Source: Spirochaetales bacterium
GTDB lineage: Bacteria > Spirochaetota > Spirochaetia > DSM-2461
DNA length: 64,000 nucleotides
Reading direction: 5' to 3'
NCBI GenBank assembly: GCA_016936555.1
Contig: JAFGXR010000034.1
Coordinates: 1-64,000, forward strand
The position numbers and the translations under genes were made by a program. Below the pieces are notes generated by a model. That model saw only the letters and a list, made by a program, of their open reading frames with translations. It had not been told where the DNA came from and ran no database searches. Positions 8,108 through 17,583 of the stretch are shown in pieces. Numbering within the stretch: position 1 is the first letter of the stretch; each line of letters starts with the position of its first letter.

Positions 8108-9853
8108 ATGAAAATCAGAAGTATTAGCCTTGTGGCGATTATTGTCGTTTTATTGTCCTGCGAAAGCCATTTTGAAAAATCATATGACTTCAGCTGTTTG
8201 ACATTCAGTGAGTATCTTGACCGGACATACAGCGCGTTATTAAAGACCTATCCCGAATTGGTAACCGAACAGGGACTGGATAGAGAGTTAGGTCTGGACG
8301 GAAGGGAACTGGACAACTGGGATGAGGACTTTCTGAAACAACGGGAAAAGCTGGAAAGGGAAATTCTCTCCGGGCTGAACGGCTATGACCCCGGGAAATT
8401 GACCGCAGAGGATGAAATATCCTACCACATTTACCGCTATTACATCGAAGATCTTGTGGAGGGGCAGAAATTCAGGCATCACAATTACCTGGTCCATTAT
8501 ATGCTTACGGGAATCAATGTTTCGACGGAACAGTTCTTTACAGAGATTATTCCCGTCAATACTCCCGTCGACGCGGAAAAATATATCAGCAAACTGAAAG
8601 CCGTCTTCCCCAAAATGAAACAAATTGAGAGGCAACTGGAAATTCAGGAGGAAAAAGGGATTATTCTGCCGCTTTCTCTATCCGGAGCCGCTCTGAACAG
8701 CCTTAGATCGGTCAGCCGCCAGAAACCATCGAACTGCACCTTTTACACTGCATTTGAAAAAAAACTGACACAAGCCGGAATAGATGGAGCCCGGAAAAGG
8801 GCTTTACTGACCGAAGCGGAAGAAGCCTGCCGGGAGTCTGTTATTCCCGGATACAAACTTCTGGAAAACAAGCTCATCAGTCAGCAGGCTTCAGCTCCGG
8901 GAGAAACGGGAGTGGTTCATCTTCCCGACGGCAGAGCTTTCTACGAATATGCCTTGAAGCACCACAGCAGCAGCACCATGAGCCCCCGGGAAATACATGA
9001 AACAGGCCTGGCGGAACTCCGAAACATCCATGAGGAGATGAAAGATCTATTCGGCCGGCTGGGATATGATAAGAACCTCACCGTCAGCGAATTATACAGA
9101 TCTCTGGAAAGAAATAACAGAAAAATGTCAGGGAATGAGGTTGTGGAAGAACACCGCAGACTTATCAGCGAAGCCATGGACTGGATGAAAGATTATTTCT
9201 CACAGTTCCCCCCATCGGGTATCGAAGTAAAAGCGGACAGCTTCGGCGGTTTTTATATTCCTCCGTCTTTCGACAACTCCCGTCCCGGTGTTTTTTATGC
9301 CTCAACAGGGTCAGTCGGTTCCTTCACACTGCCGACTCTGACCTTTCATGAAACTTACCCGGGGCACCACTACCAGATATCCCTTGCGGGATCGATGGAT
9401 CTGCCCCTGTTCCGGAGACAGGCTTTTTTTACAGGTTATCTGGAAGGATGGGCCCTTTATTCCGAGTACCTGATGGATGAAACAGGCTATTACGGTGATG
9501 ATATTCCGGCACGTCTAGGATATCTGCAGGCGCAGGCATTCCGGGCCGCGCGCCTTGTCGTCGACACAGGCCTTCACTTATATGGTTGGGATATGAGAAA
9601 AGCAACAGAATTCTTTATGGAAAACACAGGGTTCGACAAAGGTTTTTCTACAAATCAGGTATACCGGTATCTGGTATGGCCCGGACAGGCGGCATCCTAT
9701 TACAGCGGATTTCTGGAATTGCGCAATATACTCGATGAGGAGAAAAGCCGCCGGGGAGATCGTTTCGACTATAAATCCCATCATGACCGGATTATAAACA
9801 ACGGCCCCATGCCTCTTGCCATTCTTAAGGAGGAGATTTTCCCCAATGAATAG
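8108..9853 (+). CDS. DUF885-family lipoprotein, putative metallopeptidase-like
   Basis: 581 residues. The signal peptide ends in a lipobox-like VVLLSC, so it is probably a lipid-anchored envelope protein. DUF885 proteins are common in bacteria and poorly characterised. They carry an HExxxxHH-type motif, here TFHETYPGHHYQ, and a downstream GWALYSEYL glutamate, consistent with a zinc-peptidase-like site. The start at 8108 is chosen because GGAGG lies 5 bases upstream. The in-frame ATG at 8096 contains that ribosome site. The C-terminal MPLAILKEEIF is typical. It directly abuts the hydrolase remnant downstream. Confidence 0.85.
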   Translation: MKIRSISLVAIIVVLLSCESHFEKSYDFSCLTFSEYLDRTYSALLKTYPELVTEQGLDRELGLDGRELDNWDEDFLKQREKLEREILSGLNGYDPGKLTAEDEISYHIYRYYIEDLVEGQKFRHHNYLVHYMLTGINVSTEQFFTEIIPVNTPVDAEKYISKLKAVFPKMKQIERQLEIQEEKGIILPLSLSGAALNSLRSVSRQKPSNCTFYTAFEKKLTQAGIDGARKRALLTEAEEACRESVIPGYKLLENKLISQQASAPGETGVVHLPDGRAFYEYALKHHSSSTMSPREIHETGLAELRNIHEEMKDLFGRLGYDKNLTVSELYRSLERNNRKMSGNEVVEEHRRLISEAMDWMKDYFSQFPPSGIEVKADSFGGFYIPPSFDNSRPGVFYASTGSVGSFTLPTLTFHETYPGHHYQISLAGSMDLPLFRRQAFFTGYLEGWALYSEYLMDETGYYGDDIPARLGYLQAQAFRAARLVVDTGLHLYGWDMRKATEFFMENTGFDKGFSTNQVYRYLVWPGQAASYYSGFLELRNILDEEKSRRGDRFDYKSHHDRIINNGPMPLAILKEEIFPNE

Positions 9854-10138
9854 AATTCTCATATTACTGCTTTCTATCGTAATATTTCCGGCACAGAGCT
9901 GAAAGAAATTCTCGACGGGAAAAAAATTGACCGCTTGATTCTTGCGGGACTGGCTTCCTCGGGCTGTTACGGCGCTACGGTGAGAGAAGCCTACCGTCTC
10001 GGCTATCAAACCATAGTTGCCTCTGACGCTCATGCCGATCAGATTCGGGGTAAAGCCGATGATCTGAATAACCAGTTGGCCAATTATGAGAATCTGCTGA
10101 TAATGAAAACCGAAGAGATACGTTTTTCAAAAAAGTAG
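9854..10138 (+). pseudogene. C-terminal remnant of an isochorismatase-family hydrolase
   Basis: The frame immediately after the DUF885 stop reads ITAFYRNISGTELKEIL, then DRLILAGLASSGCYGATV, with the family's nucleophile Cys, then IVASDAHADQIRG. This is the C-terminal half of a cysteine hydrolase, ending after about 90 residues. No N-terminal half and no proper start is present. A TTG at 9935 could only yield a 67-residue piece. It reads as a truncation caused by a deletion between this gene and the DUF885 gene (inference). It is not closely related in sequence to the intact family member at 4024-4605. Confidence 0.7.
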
Positions 10139-10185
10139 GGGTTTCCGCCGGGAGCCGATCCGTCAGGAAGAAATGTACCTGGATC

Positions 10186-11970
10186 TCAGGTCTTGAATTT
10201 ATTGACTTCTTCCGCCATGAGGGAAACGGATCGGCTCATCTTCGAAGACACGGTCCTGACCTCATCAGCGGCGGAGCGGATGCTCTCCATTCCGGTTCCG
10301 ATGCCCTCTATCTCCTGAATGACCAGATCGGACAGCTGCCGCACCGACCCCATGGATTCCTCCATTTCATCGGACCCCTTATCGATTTCATTGACAGAGT
10401 TCTTTACGGATACGGAAGAGTCGCGCAATACGGTCATGGCCTCAAGTATCTGACCTCCTCCGCTCTTCAGTTCATAGGTACTGGTGCTTATTTCATCGAG
10501 GGCGGAAATGACATCGCTGATCTCCCTCTCTATCGTTTCAAAAGCCGTCTGGGTTTTCCCGCTCATATGGACGGCCGATCTGATTTTCTCGATAACCTTC
10601 TGCAGGACCTTGGCGATCTCCGTCGAGTTCTCCCCGGTTGTCTCGGCAAGCTTCCTTATTTCGTCTGCGACAACGGCGAATCCCTTTCCCGCATCTCCGG
10701 CATGGGCCGCCTCGATAGCGGCATTCATGGAGAGTAGGTTCGTCTGGGAAGCGATTCCCGAAATGATATCGGTCATGGCGGAAATATCATCGATATTGCT
10801 GTATATCTCCTCAACGGCTTCTACAGTTTCATCGAGCATGTCCCGGCCTTTTGCGGTATTTTCCGTAAGAAATCCGGCGGCTTCCCGCTTCTTCTCCGTA
10901 ATCATGGCCACGTTTTCCATAGAGGCGATCATCTCGGTAACCGCAGCCGACGACTCTTCAGCCATGGCCGACTGTTCAGCGGCCTGAGTGTTCAGAGAGG
11001 TGATATTCGCGCTGATCTGGCGGACGACGGTAATGGAACTGTCGATCGTCCGGCTGAACTGGTCGATCTGACCGGATATACTGGAGAGACTTTCCCGGAT
11101 CCGGTTGATGGAATCAACGGTTCGGTCTCCCGAAGAGACAAGCTGTTTTTCCAGTTCAAGATTCAATTCCGCTCCGTCTTTTATATTCCGGACAATCCCC
11201 TTCAGCCTTTCGAGAAAACTGTTGAAATGCCCGGCCAGATCACCCAGTTCATCGCGGGACGATACGGTCAGAATCCTGGTAAGGTCCCCTTCCCCTTCGG
11301 CAATGGTCTGGAGCCTCCGTGCCGCTCTGCGCACAGGTGAGACGATGAGGCGGATGAGAATCAGAGATAAAGAGAAGACGAGAAGAACCGACACAGTTAT
11401 GGATATAATGGCATTACGGACCTCTCCGGACGCGAGGAGTCTGGTTTGCTCGACAATAATCTGACGGTCATCCTCAAGCTTATCTATCTGCTTGTCGATT
11501 TCGTTAAGAACCGTTGATCTCTGATCCAGAGCAGCCGAGACAAGGCTGAAATCGACCTCGACCCCGTTCTGCAGAGGAATCACGAGTGAGTTATCGATGA
11601 GTTCCAGAAGATCGGATGAACCGCCGAAAATCCTGATCGCACTGTTCCGGTCCTCCGCCGATTCCTGCAGATCGAGAAATTCCGTCATCAATGTATGGAT
11701 TTCCTTTTTCATGGAGTCGAACTGGGTACGGAACCGGTCCGTTTTAACCGATTCGGGATCGATTATGAGATTCCGCGCCGAAAGAAGAACCCGGGTCGTC
11801 ATATTGTTATAGCGGAACAGCATATTCATCTGTTCGCTTTTATTGAGGCTTTCATCCATTCCATCGCGAAGACCTATTACTCCCTTTATAATAAGAAGGG
11901 AAGAAACGGTGAATACGAGCAGAATGAGAATCAGTGAGGAACCGATTTTAAATCCAAGACTCATTCTCAT
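10186..11970 (-). CDS. Methyl-accepting chemotaxis protein
   Basis: 594 residues. TM1 spans ~9-30, followed by a helical periplasmic sensor domain to ~188, TM2 at ~190-210, a HAMP domain ([23 protein letters not shown]) and a long cytoplasmic coiled coil. The signalling tip ([30 protein letters not shown]) is canonical. It senses an unknown ligand and controls CheA, and through it the spirochaete flagellar motor (family knowledge). The start is supported by GGAG seven bases upstream, with TATAAT further up. No che genes are nearby. Confidence 0.95.
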   Translation of the reverse strand: MRMSLGFKIGSSLILILLVFTVSSLLIIKGVIGLRDGMDESLNKSEQMNMLFRYNNMTTRVLLSARNLIIDPESVKTDRFRTQFDSMKKEIHTLMTEFLDLQESAEDRNSAIRIFGGSSDLLELIDNSLVIPLQNGVEVDFSLVSAALDQRSTVLNEIDKQIDKLEDDRQIIVEQTRLLASGEVRNAIISITVSVLLVFSLSLILIRLIVSPVRRAARRLQTIAEGEGDLTRILTVSSRDELGDLAGHFNSFLERLKGIVRNIKDGAELNLELEKQLVSSGDRTVDSINRIRESLSSISGQIDQFSRTIDSSITVVRQISANITSLNTQAAEQSAMAEESSAAVTEMIASMENVAMITEKKREAAGFLTENTAKGRDMLDETVEAVEEIYSNIDDISAMTDIISGIASQTNLLSMNAAIEAAHAGDAGKGFAVVADEIRKLAETTGENSTEIAKVLQKVIEKIRSAVHMSGKTQTAFETIEREISDVISALDEISTSTYELKSGGGQILEAMTVLRDSSVSVKNSVNEIDKGSDEMEESMGSVRQLSDLVIQEIEGIGTGMESIRSAADEVRTVSSKMSRSVSLMAEEVNKFKT

Positions 11971-12050
11971 AATGAAACTCCGTTAATTATACTACCGGCA
12001 CTTTTTAAAATTATGAACAATACTAGAAAGAATTACAGGGTCTGTCAACA

Positions 12051-13208
12051 TTATTTGGATTCAACTCTGTTGCGCCCTTTCGATTTGGCTTCATAGAGGG
12101 CGATATCGGTATTTTCCAGCAGTTCCTCTTTATTCCGGGCATCCATATCAAAAGAGGTCACGCCGAAGCTGACGGTAAAGCGGATATCCTGCCCGTTGAA
12201 AGGATGATTGTTCATTTCTACTATTTTTCTGATTCTTTCGGCGGTTTCAACGGCATTCTTTTTTTCCGTATTGGGCAGAAGAATCATGAATTCCTCTTCA
12301 CCGTACCGGGACAGGACATCATTGATCCTCAGGTTTCTCTCGACAATTGTTTTAAATGCCATCAGAACGGAATCTCCGGCCAGATGGCCGTGTCTGTCAT
12401 TGATCTCCTTGAAATGATCAATATCCCCCATAAGGAGCGAAAAGGTGAGGCTTTCTCTTTTGGACCGGGCGATTTCTCTATTCAATTCATCGAGAAAAGC
12501 TCTTCGGTTCAAAGCTCCGGTCAGGGCATCGAGCCGGGCTCTCCTTTCCAGATCATCTTCGAGGACTGCACAGGAAATCCAGATCAGAGAAAAGCCCGAA
12601 TTGATCAGGAAGAGAATAAGAACGATGAAATAAGCTGCGAAAACAAGGTCGGGATCTACGGGACTTCCGGGATTCAGTTCCAGAATTGCAAATGCAACCC
12701 TGAGGAGAGAATACGCGGAGACAAGCAGAAAGCCGGCAGCCATGTTGTTTTTCTGCCTGGAGAGCCCTCTTCTGCCGTCGAGAAGAAAAAGAATGGCTCC
12801 GTAAACCGATTCTCCCATCAGAAAAGTATTGATGATGATAATCGCCGGAAAAGAGGGCATATCAAAGAGAACGATATATACTAGAGCACCCGCCGTCAGA
12901 ACCAGAAGAAACCAGTGGAGCCACTGCGCAGGCAAAATCACCTTCAGAAAAGACGCCGACCCCAGTATGAAAAAGATATAGGCAAGGATAATCAGAACGT
13001 TACTGCCCGCCAGGGAAATAACATCGGGAATGAGCGGTTTGAAAGATGAGAGGAGCAGTCCGGCCAGGAGCAGCAGATCTCCGTAGGCAAAAAAGCGGAT
13101 ACTGAAAAAGCGCCGGTTATCAAATGCAAAACGGAACAATCCGACTGAAATGAGAAAAGAGAGAATCATGGTCACCAGACCGAGGGTTTTTATATCGGGA
13201 AACTGCAT
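12051..13208 (-). CDS. Membrane diguanylate-cyclase-like GGDEF protein
   Basis: 385 residues: six to seven membrane helices (residues ~1-215), then a GGDEF domain (ALTGALNRRAFLDELNREI onward). The allosteric I-site RxxD is present (RINDVLSRYG). The signature reads GEEEF, with Glu replacing the second Gly of GG(D/E)EF, so catalytic competence is uncertain. The remaining substrate-binding features (DIDHFKEINDRHGHLAGD) look intact. There is no EAL domain. Candidate leaderless start. Confidence 0.88.
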   Translation of the reverse strand: MQFPDIKTLGLVTMILSFLISVGLFRFAFDNRRFFSIRFFAYGDLLLLAGLLLSSFKPLIPDVISLAGSNVLIILAYIFFILGSASFLKVILPAQWLHWFLLVLTAGALVYIVLFDMPSFPAIIIINTFLMGESVYGAILFLLDGRRGLSRQKNNMAAGFLLVSAYSLLRVAFAILELNPGSPVDPDLVFAAYFIVLILFLINSGFSLIWISCAVLEDDLERRARLDALTGALNRRAFLDELNREIARSKRESLTFSLLMGDIDHFKEINDRHGHLAGDSVLMAFKTIVERNLRINDVLSRYGEEEFMILLPNTEKKNAVETAERIRKIVEMNNHPFNGQDIRFTVSFGVTSFDMDARNKEELLENTDIALYEAKSKGRNRVESK

Positions 13209-13214
13209 ACTTTT

Positions 13215-13243
13215 ATTCTAAAAGGTTAAATAGGATAAATCGA
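13215..13243 (-). promoter_or_regulatory. Candidate leaderless promoter of the GGDEF gene
   Basis: Minus strand: TAGAAT (-10), six bases (AAAAGT), ATG at 13208. The -35 at 17 bp is weak (TCGATT). Confidence 0.45.
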
Positions 13244-13261
13244 ACAGAAAATTGGAAAACT

Positions 13262-13446
13262 GCACGGAACAGCTTGATTAAGGCGGTTCCGTGCTTTATT
13301 CTCTCTTTATGAGAATTTCTGCATTTTCGGTGCTCAGCTATTATTACCTCGCCAAAGTCCCTGACAGGCCACCTCTGCAGAAATTGTAATTTCATTATAC
13401 ATGCAATTTCAGACCCGCAGGTTTCGGCCTGCGGGTCTTTTTTTTT
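13262..13446 (+). promoter_or_regulatory. Structured leader upstream of tyrS with mutually exclusive stems
   Basis: A 260-bp divergent gap that holds more structure than promoters need. Stem A is GCACGGAAC/GTTCCGTGC (13262-13270/13286-13294). Stem B is a perfect 10-bp pairing of 13314-13323 with 13376-13385 around a 52-nt loop. Alternative stem C pairs 13380-13386 with 13404-13410 and shares bases with stem B. An intrinsic terminator follows at 13412-13446. The B/C switch next to a terminator is the logic of a transcriptional attenuator. I see no T-box sequence and cannot assign a known riboswitch class. It could instead be a terminated small RNA. Confidence 0.45.
13412..13446 (+). terminator. 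Intrinsic terminator in the tyrS leader
   Basis: Perfect 10-bp stem (GACCCGCAGG/CCTGCGGGTC), 6-nt loop and nine Ts. It ends 22 bases before the tyrS start, so plus-strand transcripts must read through it to reach tyrS, unless a promoter lies after it. Confidence 0.85.
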
Positions 13447-13468
13447 ATCAAATCCGGGGAGGAAGAAA

Positions 13469-14680
13469 ATGGATCTGAATCATGAAGTGGAAAGACAGAT
13501 GGAGATTTTATCATCGGGAGCAGCGGAAATTATTCCGGATAACGGGCTGAGAGAGAAGATTCGCAGTTCTATCGGGAATGGAATCCCCCTGAGAGTAAAG
13601 GTGGGAATCGACCCCACATCACCTCATGTTCACCTGGGGCATATGGTCGTTTACGGAAAACTGAGACAGTTTCAGGACCTGGGGCACAAGGCGGTCCTCA
13701 TAATCGGGGACTATACGGCGAGGATAGGAGATCCGACAGGAAGGAACAAAGAAAGGGCGCCGCTGACCGAAGAGGAAGTAAGGGCGAACAGCCTCACCTA
13801 CAGGGATCAGATTTTCAAAATCGTCGATGAATCAAAGACGGAGGTCCATTTTCAGAGCCGAGGTTTTGATACATTGACTCTCCAGGAAATCATGACAACG
13901 GCATCAGCTTTTTCGACAGCCCATATGCTCACCCACGAAACCTTCAGAAAGAGGCTGGGAAAAGGGGACAGGCTCTCTCTCCACGAGCTTTTCTATCCTG
14001 TCCTCCAGGCCTGGGATTCCCTGCTGGTCAGATCCGATGTGGAACTGGGCGGGCTCGATCAGAAATTCAATATCCTCTGCGGCAGAGATCTGCAGAAAAG
14101 CAGAGGAATGTCGCCCCAGGCGGCTCTTTTCATGCCCCTTCTCGAAGGGACCGACGGAAGAAAGATGTCCAAAAGCTTCGGAAATCACATTCCCGTCAAT
14201 GCCGATCCGCAGGAGAAGTTCGGAAAAGTCATGTCTATCAGTGATAATCTGATCATCCCCTGGTTTACCCTTGCCGCCCAAAAGAGCGGAGAGCAGATAA
14301 GCCTGCTGAATGAGCGGCTGCGGAATGAAAATCCGAGGGATATAAAAATGGAACTGGCCTCTGAAATAGTCAGAATCTACCACGGAGCTGAAGAAGCGCA
14401 GAGATGCCGACTCGGATTTGTCAATCAGTTCAGCCGCGGAGAGATACCTGAAGAGATCCCCCGCTTCTTTCTTGGGAGCAGAGAAATGAAACTGACGTCG
14501 ATCTTAAAAGAATCCGGTTTATACCCATCCATAAGTGAAGCGCGAAGACTCATTGTGCAGGGAGGGCTGAAAATTGATGGAAAGCAGATAGGCGATCCTG
14601 ATTTCACACTGACGCCGGGCGGAGACGGTTCTGTTATAATAAAAGCAGGCAAGAGGAAATACCTGAAAGTGAACAGATAA
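13469..14680 (+). CDS. tyrS: Tyrosyl-tRNA synthetase
   Basis: Class I aminoacyl-tRNA synthetase charging tRNA-Tyr in the cytoplasm, 403 residues. The HIGH signature appears as PHVHLGHMV and the KMSKS loop as GRKMSKSFGN. The catalytic core (VGIDPTSPHVHLGH, IIGDYTARIGDPTGR) and a C-terminal S4 RNA-binding domain (SISEARRLIVQGGLKIDG) are complete, matching the shorter TyrS/TyrZ-type subgroup. GGGGAGGA precedes the ATG. It is preceded by a strong terminator and candidate switch, so attenuation control is likely but the mechanism is unknown. Confidence 0.95.
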   Translation: MDLNHEVERQMEILSSGAAEIIPDNGLREKIRSSIGNGIPLRVKVGIDPTSPHVHLGHMVVYGKLRQFQDLGHKAVLIIGDYTARIGDPTGRNKERAPLTEEEVRANSLTYRDQIFKIVDESKTEVHFQSRGFDTLTLQEIMTTASAFSTAHMLTHETFRKRLGKGDRLSLHELFYPVLQAWDSLLVRSDVELGGLDQKFNILCGRDLQKSRGMSPQAALFMPLLEGTDGRKMSKSFGNHIPVNADPQEKFGKVMSISDNLIIPWFTLAAQKSGEQISLLNERLRNENPRDIKMELASEIVRIYHGAEEAQRCRLGFVNQFSRGEIPEEIPRFFLGSREMKLTSILKESGLYPSISEARRLIVQGGLKIDGKQIGDPDFTLTPGGDGSVIIKAGKRKYLKVNR

Positions 14681-14759
14681 ACGGTGCCGGAAGCCCGGAA
14701 ACGAATAGAATTTCCTTTTATGGGCCGACTTACCGATATTTTTAATCAGGAGGCACGCC

Positions 14760-15632
14760 ATGAAAAAAACAGCCCTTCTGCTATTTGCCGTTCTGGCTGC
14801 AGGAACTTTGTGGCCCTACGAAGTGTACAGGGGCAATATCTATCCCGGAGCTGTCAACCATATAAACTCAGCCTTCAGCTGCGGGCTGTTCAGCCTCAAT
14901 GCAATGGAAAGCTCATTCCGGGAGATCACGGTGAAACAGACTCCGGCATTCAATAACAGGGAAACGGTCTATCAATACGGTTACAGCAGCGACGGACGGC
15001 TTATATCCTTTATGGAAAACAGCGATTCCTACAGCTATGAATATAAGGGAAATGAATTGAGTTCCGTAAAATTCAACGGAACGGACATCTACTTCCCCAC
15101 CCCCTATTTCGTCACAATCAGAAAGGGTGGGGATGAACTCCTTTTCGATCTGGAGAAAGATGGCTCGGGAAATATAACAGCTATAACCCTTAAGGATGAA
15201 AACGGAACCAGATATTTTTTCAGCGGGGGACGGCTGGATGCAGTGGAATCAATCGGTAGAGGTGATGACAGTTTTGCAGGCCGGTACGTCTATGATAATG
15301 ACAGGAATCTTATCGGTTACCGAAAGGAAACATCGGAAGGCCGGGGCGAATCGAAGATAAAGACAGTTTACGCCTTTTCCTATGAAGGTGACAGAGTCAG
15401 TGATTACCTATATGAGAAGAGCGGGCCGGGCCGCTCTTTTGAAAGGACCCATTGCACCTTCGAATATATAGATAGTTCCGACGGCCGGATCGAAAGGGCA
15501 TTCGCCATCGACGACGACGGGAACATCCATGGAACGGCACAATACGAATACAGCGGTGCCAACGCGTACAAGATCGTGATAACCGATAGCCGGAACCGCC
15601 TGCTCGAAACCATTGAGGTTTCGAAGAATTGA
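14760..15632 (+). CDS. Exported protein with YD/RHS-like strand repeats
   Basis: 290 residues with a clear signal peptide (MKKTALLLFAVLAAGTLW), so it is periplasmic or surface-exposed. The body repeats beta-strand units resembling YD repeats: YQYGYSSDGRLISF, YSYEYKGNELSSVKF, YVYDNDRNLIGY and AQYEYSGANAYKI. I see no catalytic motif and no C-terminal toxin domain. An AGGAGG lies 7 bases before the ATG. It follows tyrS by 79 bp and may be co-transcribed. Its stop is directly adjacent to the convergent adenine deaminase stop. Confidence 0.7.
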   Translation: MKKTALLLFAVLAAGTLWPYEVYRGNIYPGAVNHINSAFSCGLFSLNAMESSFREITVKQTPAFNNRETVYQYGYSSDGRLISFMENSDSYSYEYKGNELSSVKFNGTDIYFPTPYFVTIRKGGDELLFDLEKDGSGNITAITLKDENGTRYFFSGGRLDAVESIGRGDDSFAGRYVYDNDRNLIGYRKETSEGRGESKIKTVYAFSYEGDRVSDYLYEKSGPGRSFERTHCTFEYIDSSDGRIERAFAIDDDGNIHGTAQYEYSGANAYKIVITDSRNRLLETIEVSKN

Positions 15633-17384
15633 TCAGGCGCTCACATCGATAAACGAAAAAGTCTTCACGTCAAAGAGCCCGCGGTCCGTCAGCTTGATAT
15701 CGGGAATAACGGGCAGCGCCAGAAAGGCCAGCGGCATAAAGGGATCCATTTCCGGGTTGATATGAAGCGCCTTCCTGGCCAGAGTTATCATGCCGTTGAG
15801 TTTTTCCGCTAGCCGGCCGCTGTTCATATCGGTCATTAATCCGGCTATGGGAAGTTCGAGAGTGTCGAGCACCTTTCCATTCGAGACGATAGTTATTCCA
15901 CCTCCGCACTCCTTCAGCTCCCGGACAGCCCGGATCATATCGTCATCATTATCGCCTGCCACAACGATATTGTGAGAATCATGGGCGATGGAGGACGCCA
16001 CAGCCCCGCCTTTCAAACCGTAATTTTCCAGAAGCCCCAGGCCGATATAGCCCGGACCTTTATGCCGTTCGATAACGGCGACCTTTATAAGATCGCATCG
16101 GTCGCCCACGGTAAAATTGCCATCGCGGTCGCGAATGACCTTCCGGACAACTTTTTCCGTAATGAGACTGCCCGGCTTCATGGATATGACATTGGCTTTA
16201 TCCGATGACATGGCAAGCCTGAACATGTCCTTATAAATTGATTGCAGGTGAACTGTATAAAGTACATGCCGATCCTCAAGGGAATCGATCGAATACTGAT
16301 ATACACCTTTGTCTGCCGCGATAATTCCGCCGATATAAACCGATTCCACGTTGAAATCTTCCAGATTGTCGGCTATGAGAAAATCGGCATCATAACCGGG
16401 AGCAATAGCCCCTTTACCCTTAAGGCCATAACACTCAGCGGAATTAATAGTCGCGATGCGGATAACTGTCACGGGGTCGACACCCGCCTTGAGCGCCAGT
16501 CTCACATTGTTGTCTATATGGCCGATATGGATGATATCTTCTGCCTGCCGGTCATCGGTACAGAAACAGCAGCGCCGGGAATTGCTCTCGCTGACGCCCT
16601 TGATCAGTTCTCTCAGGTCCGATGCCGCCGACCCTTCGCGAATGAGCACGTACATGCCGGCGCGGAGGCGGTCCCTCATTTCCTCGAGGCTGCTGCACTC
16701 GTGATCGGTTTTAATTCCCGAGACAGCATAGGCGCTGAGAGATTTTCCCGTCAGGGTCGGTCCGTGACCGTCGACGAACTTTCCGTGATTGACAGCCAGA
16801 GTGAGCTTGTCCATTATGTCGCTTCTGCCCTGAATGACACCGGGATAATCCATCATCTCCCCCAGTCCCTTGACCCGGTCGTCATCGATGAAATGCTTCA
16901 TATCCTCAATGCGGATTTTCGCGCCGGAATCTTCAAAAGGGGTGGCGGGCACGCAGGAGGGAATCATAAAGTAAACATCGAGGGGCGTATTGTCCGAGGC
17001 GTTCATCATATAGCGGATGCCGTCGTTGCCGCAGACATTGGCAATTTCGTGGCAGTCGGCGATGACAGTCGTCGTACCGCGGGGAATGACAATGGAGGCG
17101 AAGTTCTCGGGAGTGCCCATGGAGCTCTCGATATGGACATGAGCATCGATGAGACCGGGAACGACTGTTCTGCCTTTCAGATCTATCTCTTTTATTCCCC
17201 GATAGATTATATCACTGTCTCCTTCGTAGGAAACTGCGGCGATTTTCCCGTCGCTGACCGCAATGTCGCCTTTTAAAATCTCACCCGAAAAGACATTCAC
17301 GATTGAGCCGTTTTTTAAAACGAGATCGGCGGGCAGCTCTCCGTAGGCTGTTTTTATTAGCTTTTTCATCTCTCCGCTTTTCAT
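15633..17384 (-). CDS. ade: Adenine deaminase
   Basis: Amidohydrolase-superfamily enzyme converting adenine to hypoxanthine and ammonia in the cytoplasm, 583 residues, normal length. The metal-binding motif GLIDAHVHIESSM is present, with the characteristic TTTVIADCHEIANV and the C-terminal adenine-deaminase domain (KECGGGITIVSNG, LPIAGLMT). It is divergent from the AzgA-type base permease and close to the nucleoside ABC operon, giving a local purine salvage set. The start chosen has GAGGGGG upstream. Confidence 0.93.
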   Translation of the reverse strand: MKSGEMKKLIKTAYGELPADLVLKNGSIVNVFSGEILKGDIAVSDGKIAAVSYEGDSDIIYRGIKEIDLKGRTVVPGLIDAHVHIESSMGTPENFASIVIPRGTTTVIADCHEIANVCGNDGIRYMMNASDNTPLDVYFMIPSCVPATPFEDSGAKIRIEDMKHFIDDDRVKGLGEMMDYPGVIQGRSDIMDKLTLAVNHGKFVDGHGPTLTGKSLSAYAVSGIKTDHECSSLEEMRDRLRAGMYVLIREGSAASDLRELIKGVSESNSRRCCFCTDDRQAEDIIHIGHIDNNVRLALKAGVDPVTVIRIATINSAECYGLKGKGAIAPGYDADFLIADNLEDFNVESVYIGGIIAADKGVYQYSIDSLEDRHVLYTVHLQSIYKDMFRLAMSSDKANVISMKPGSLITEKVVRKVIRDRDGNFTVGDRCDLIKVAVIERHKGPGYIGLGLLENYGLKGGAVASSIAHDSHNIVVAGDNDDDMIRAVRELKECGGGITIVSNGKVLDTLELPIAGLMTDMNSGRLAEKLNGMITLARKALHINPEMDPFMPLAFLALPVIPDIKLTDRGLFDVKTFSFIDVSA

Positions 17385-17513
17385 ACATACCCCCTCTCTC
17401 AGTCTAATCCGAAGCCCGGTAAAGAATCAAACAGCGAGCCTTAACAGATAATCATATTGTCAGACATTGAATTTGTAAAGCTATTTCAACATAATGCAAC
17501 TTTTTGTAAAAAT

Positions 17514-17540
17514 CTCTTGTTCAATGGCCATTCTCAAGAG
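17514..17540. promoter_or_regulatory. Candidate palindromic operator upstream of the purine permease
   Basis: A perfect 10-bp palindrome AATGGCCATT (17523-17532) is nested inside an outer inverted repeat CTCTTG/CAAGAG (17514-17519/17535-17540), 43 bp upstream of the permease start. It could be a repressor site or an RNA hairpin. I see no purine-riboswitch core in this gap. Confidence 0.35.
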
Positions 17541-17583
17541 AGAATGTATGAAAGTAATACAATTGAATCGGAGGAATTAATTA

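Noticed and set aside
9846-9902. 18-codon signal-peptide-like frame (MNRILILLLSIVIF)
   Set aside because: The same bases in another frame encode recognisable hydrolase sequence, so this frame is probably accidental.
13213-13395. 60-residue open frame before tyrS
   Set aside because: It coincides with the hairpin-rich leader, has no ribosome site, and its composition is not protein-like.
13209-13468. T-box riboswitch controlling tyrS
   Set aside because: No T-box consensus and no specifier-loop arrangement could be found. Only an attenuator-like fold is supported.
17385-17583. Purine riboswitch upstream of the AzgA permease
   Set aside because: The conserved loop and junction bases are not present. 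Only a palindrome is seen.
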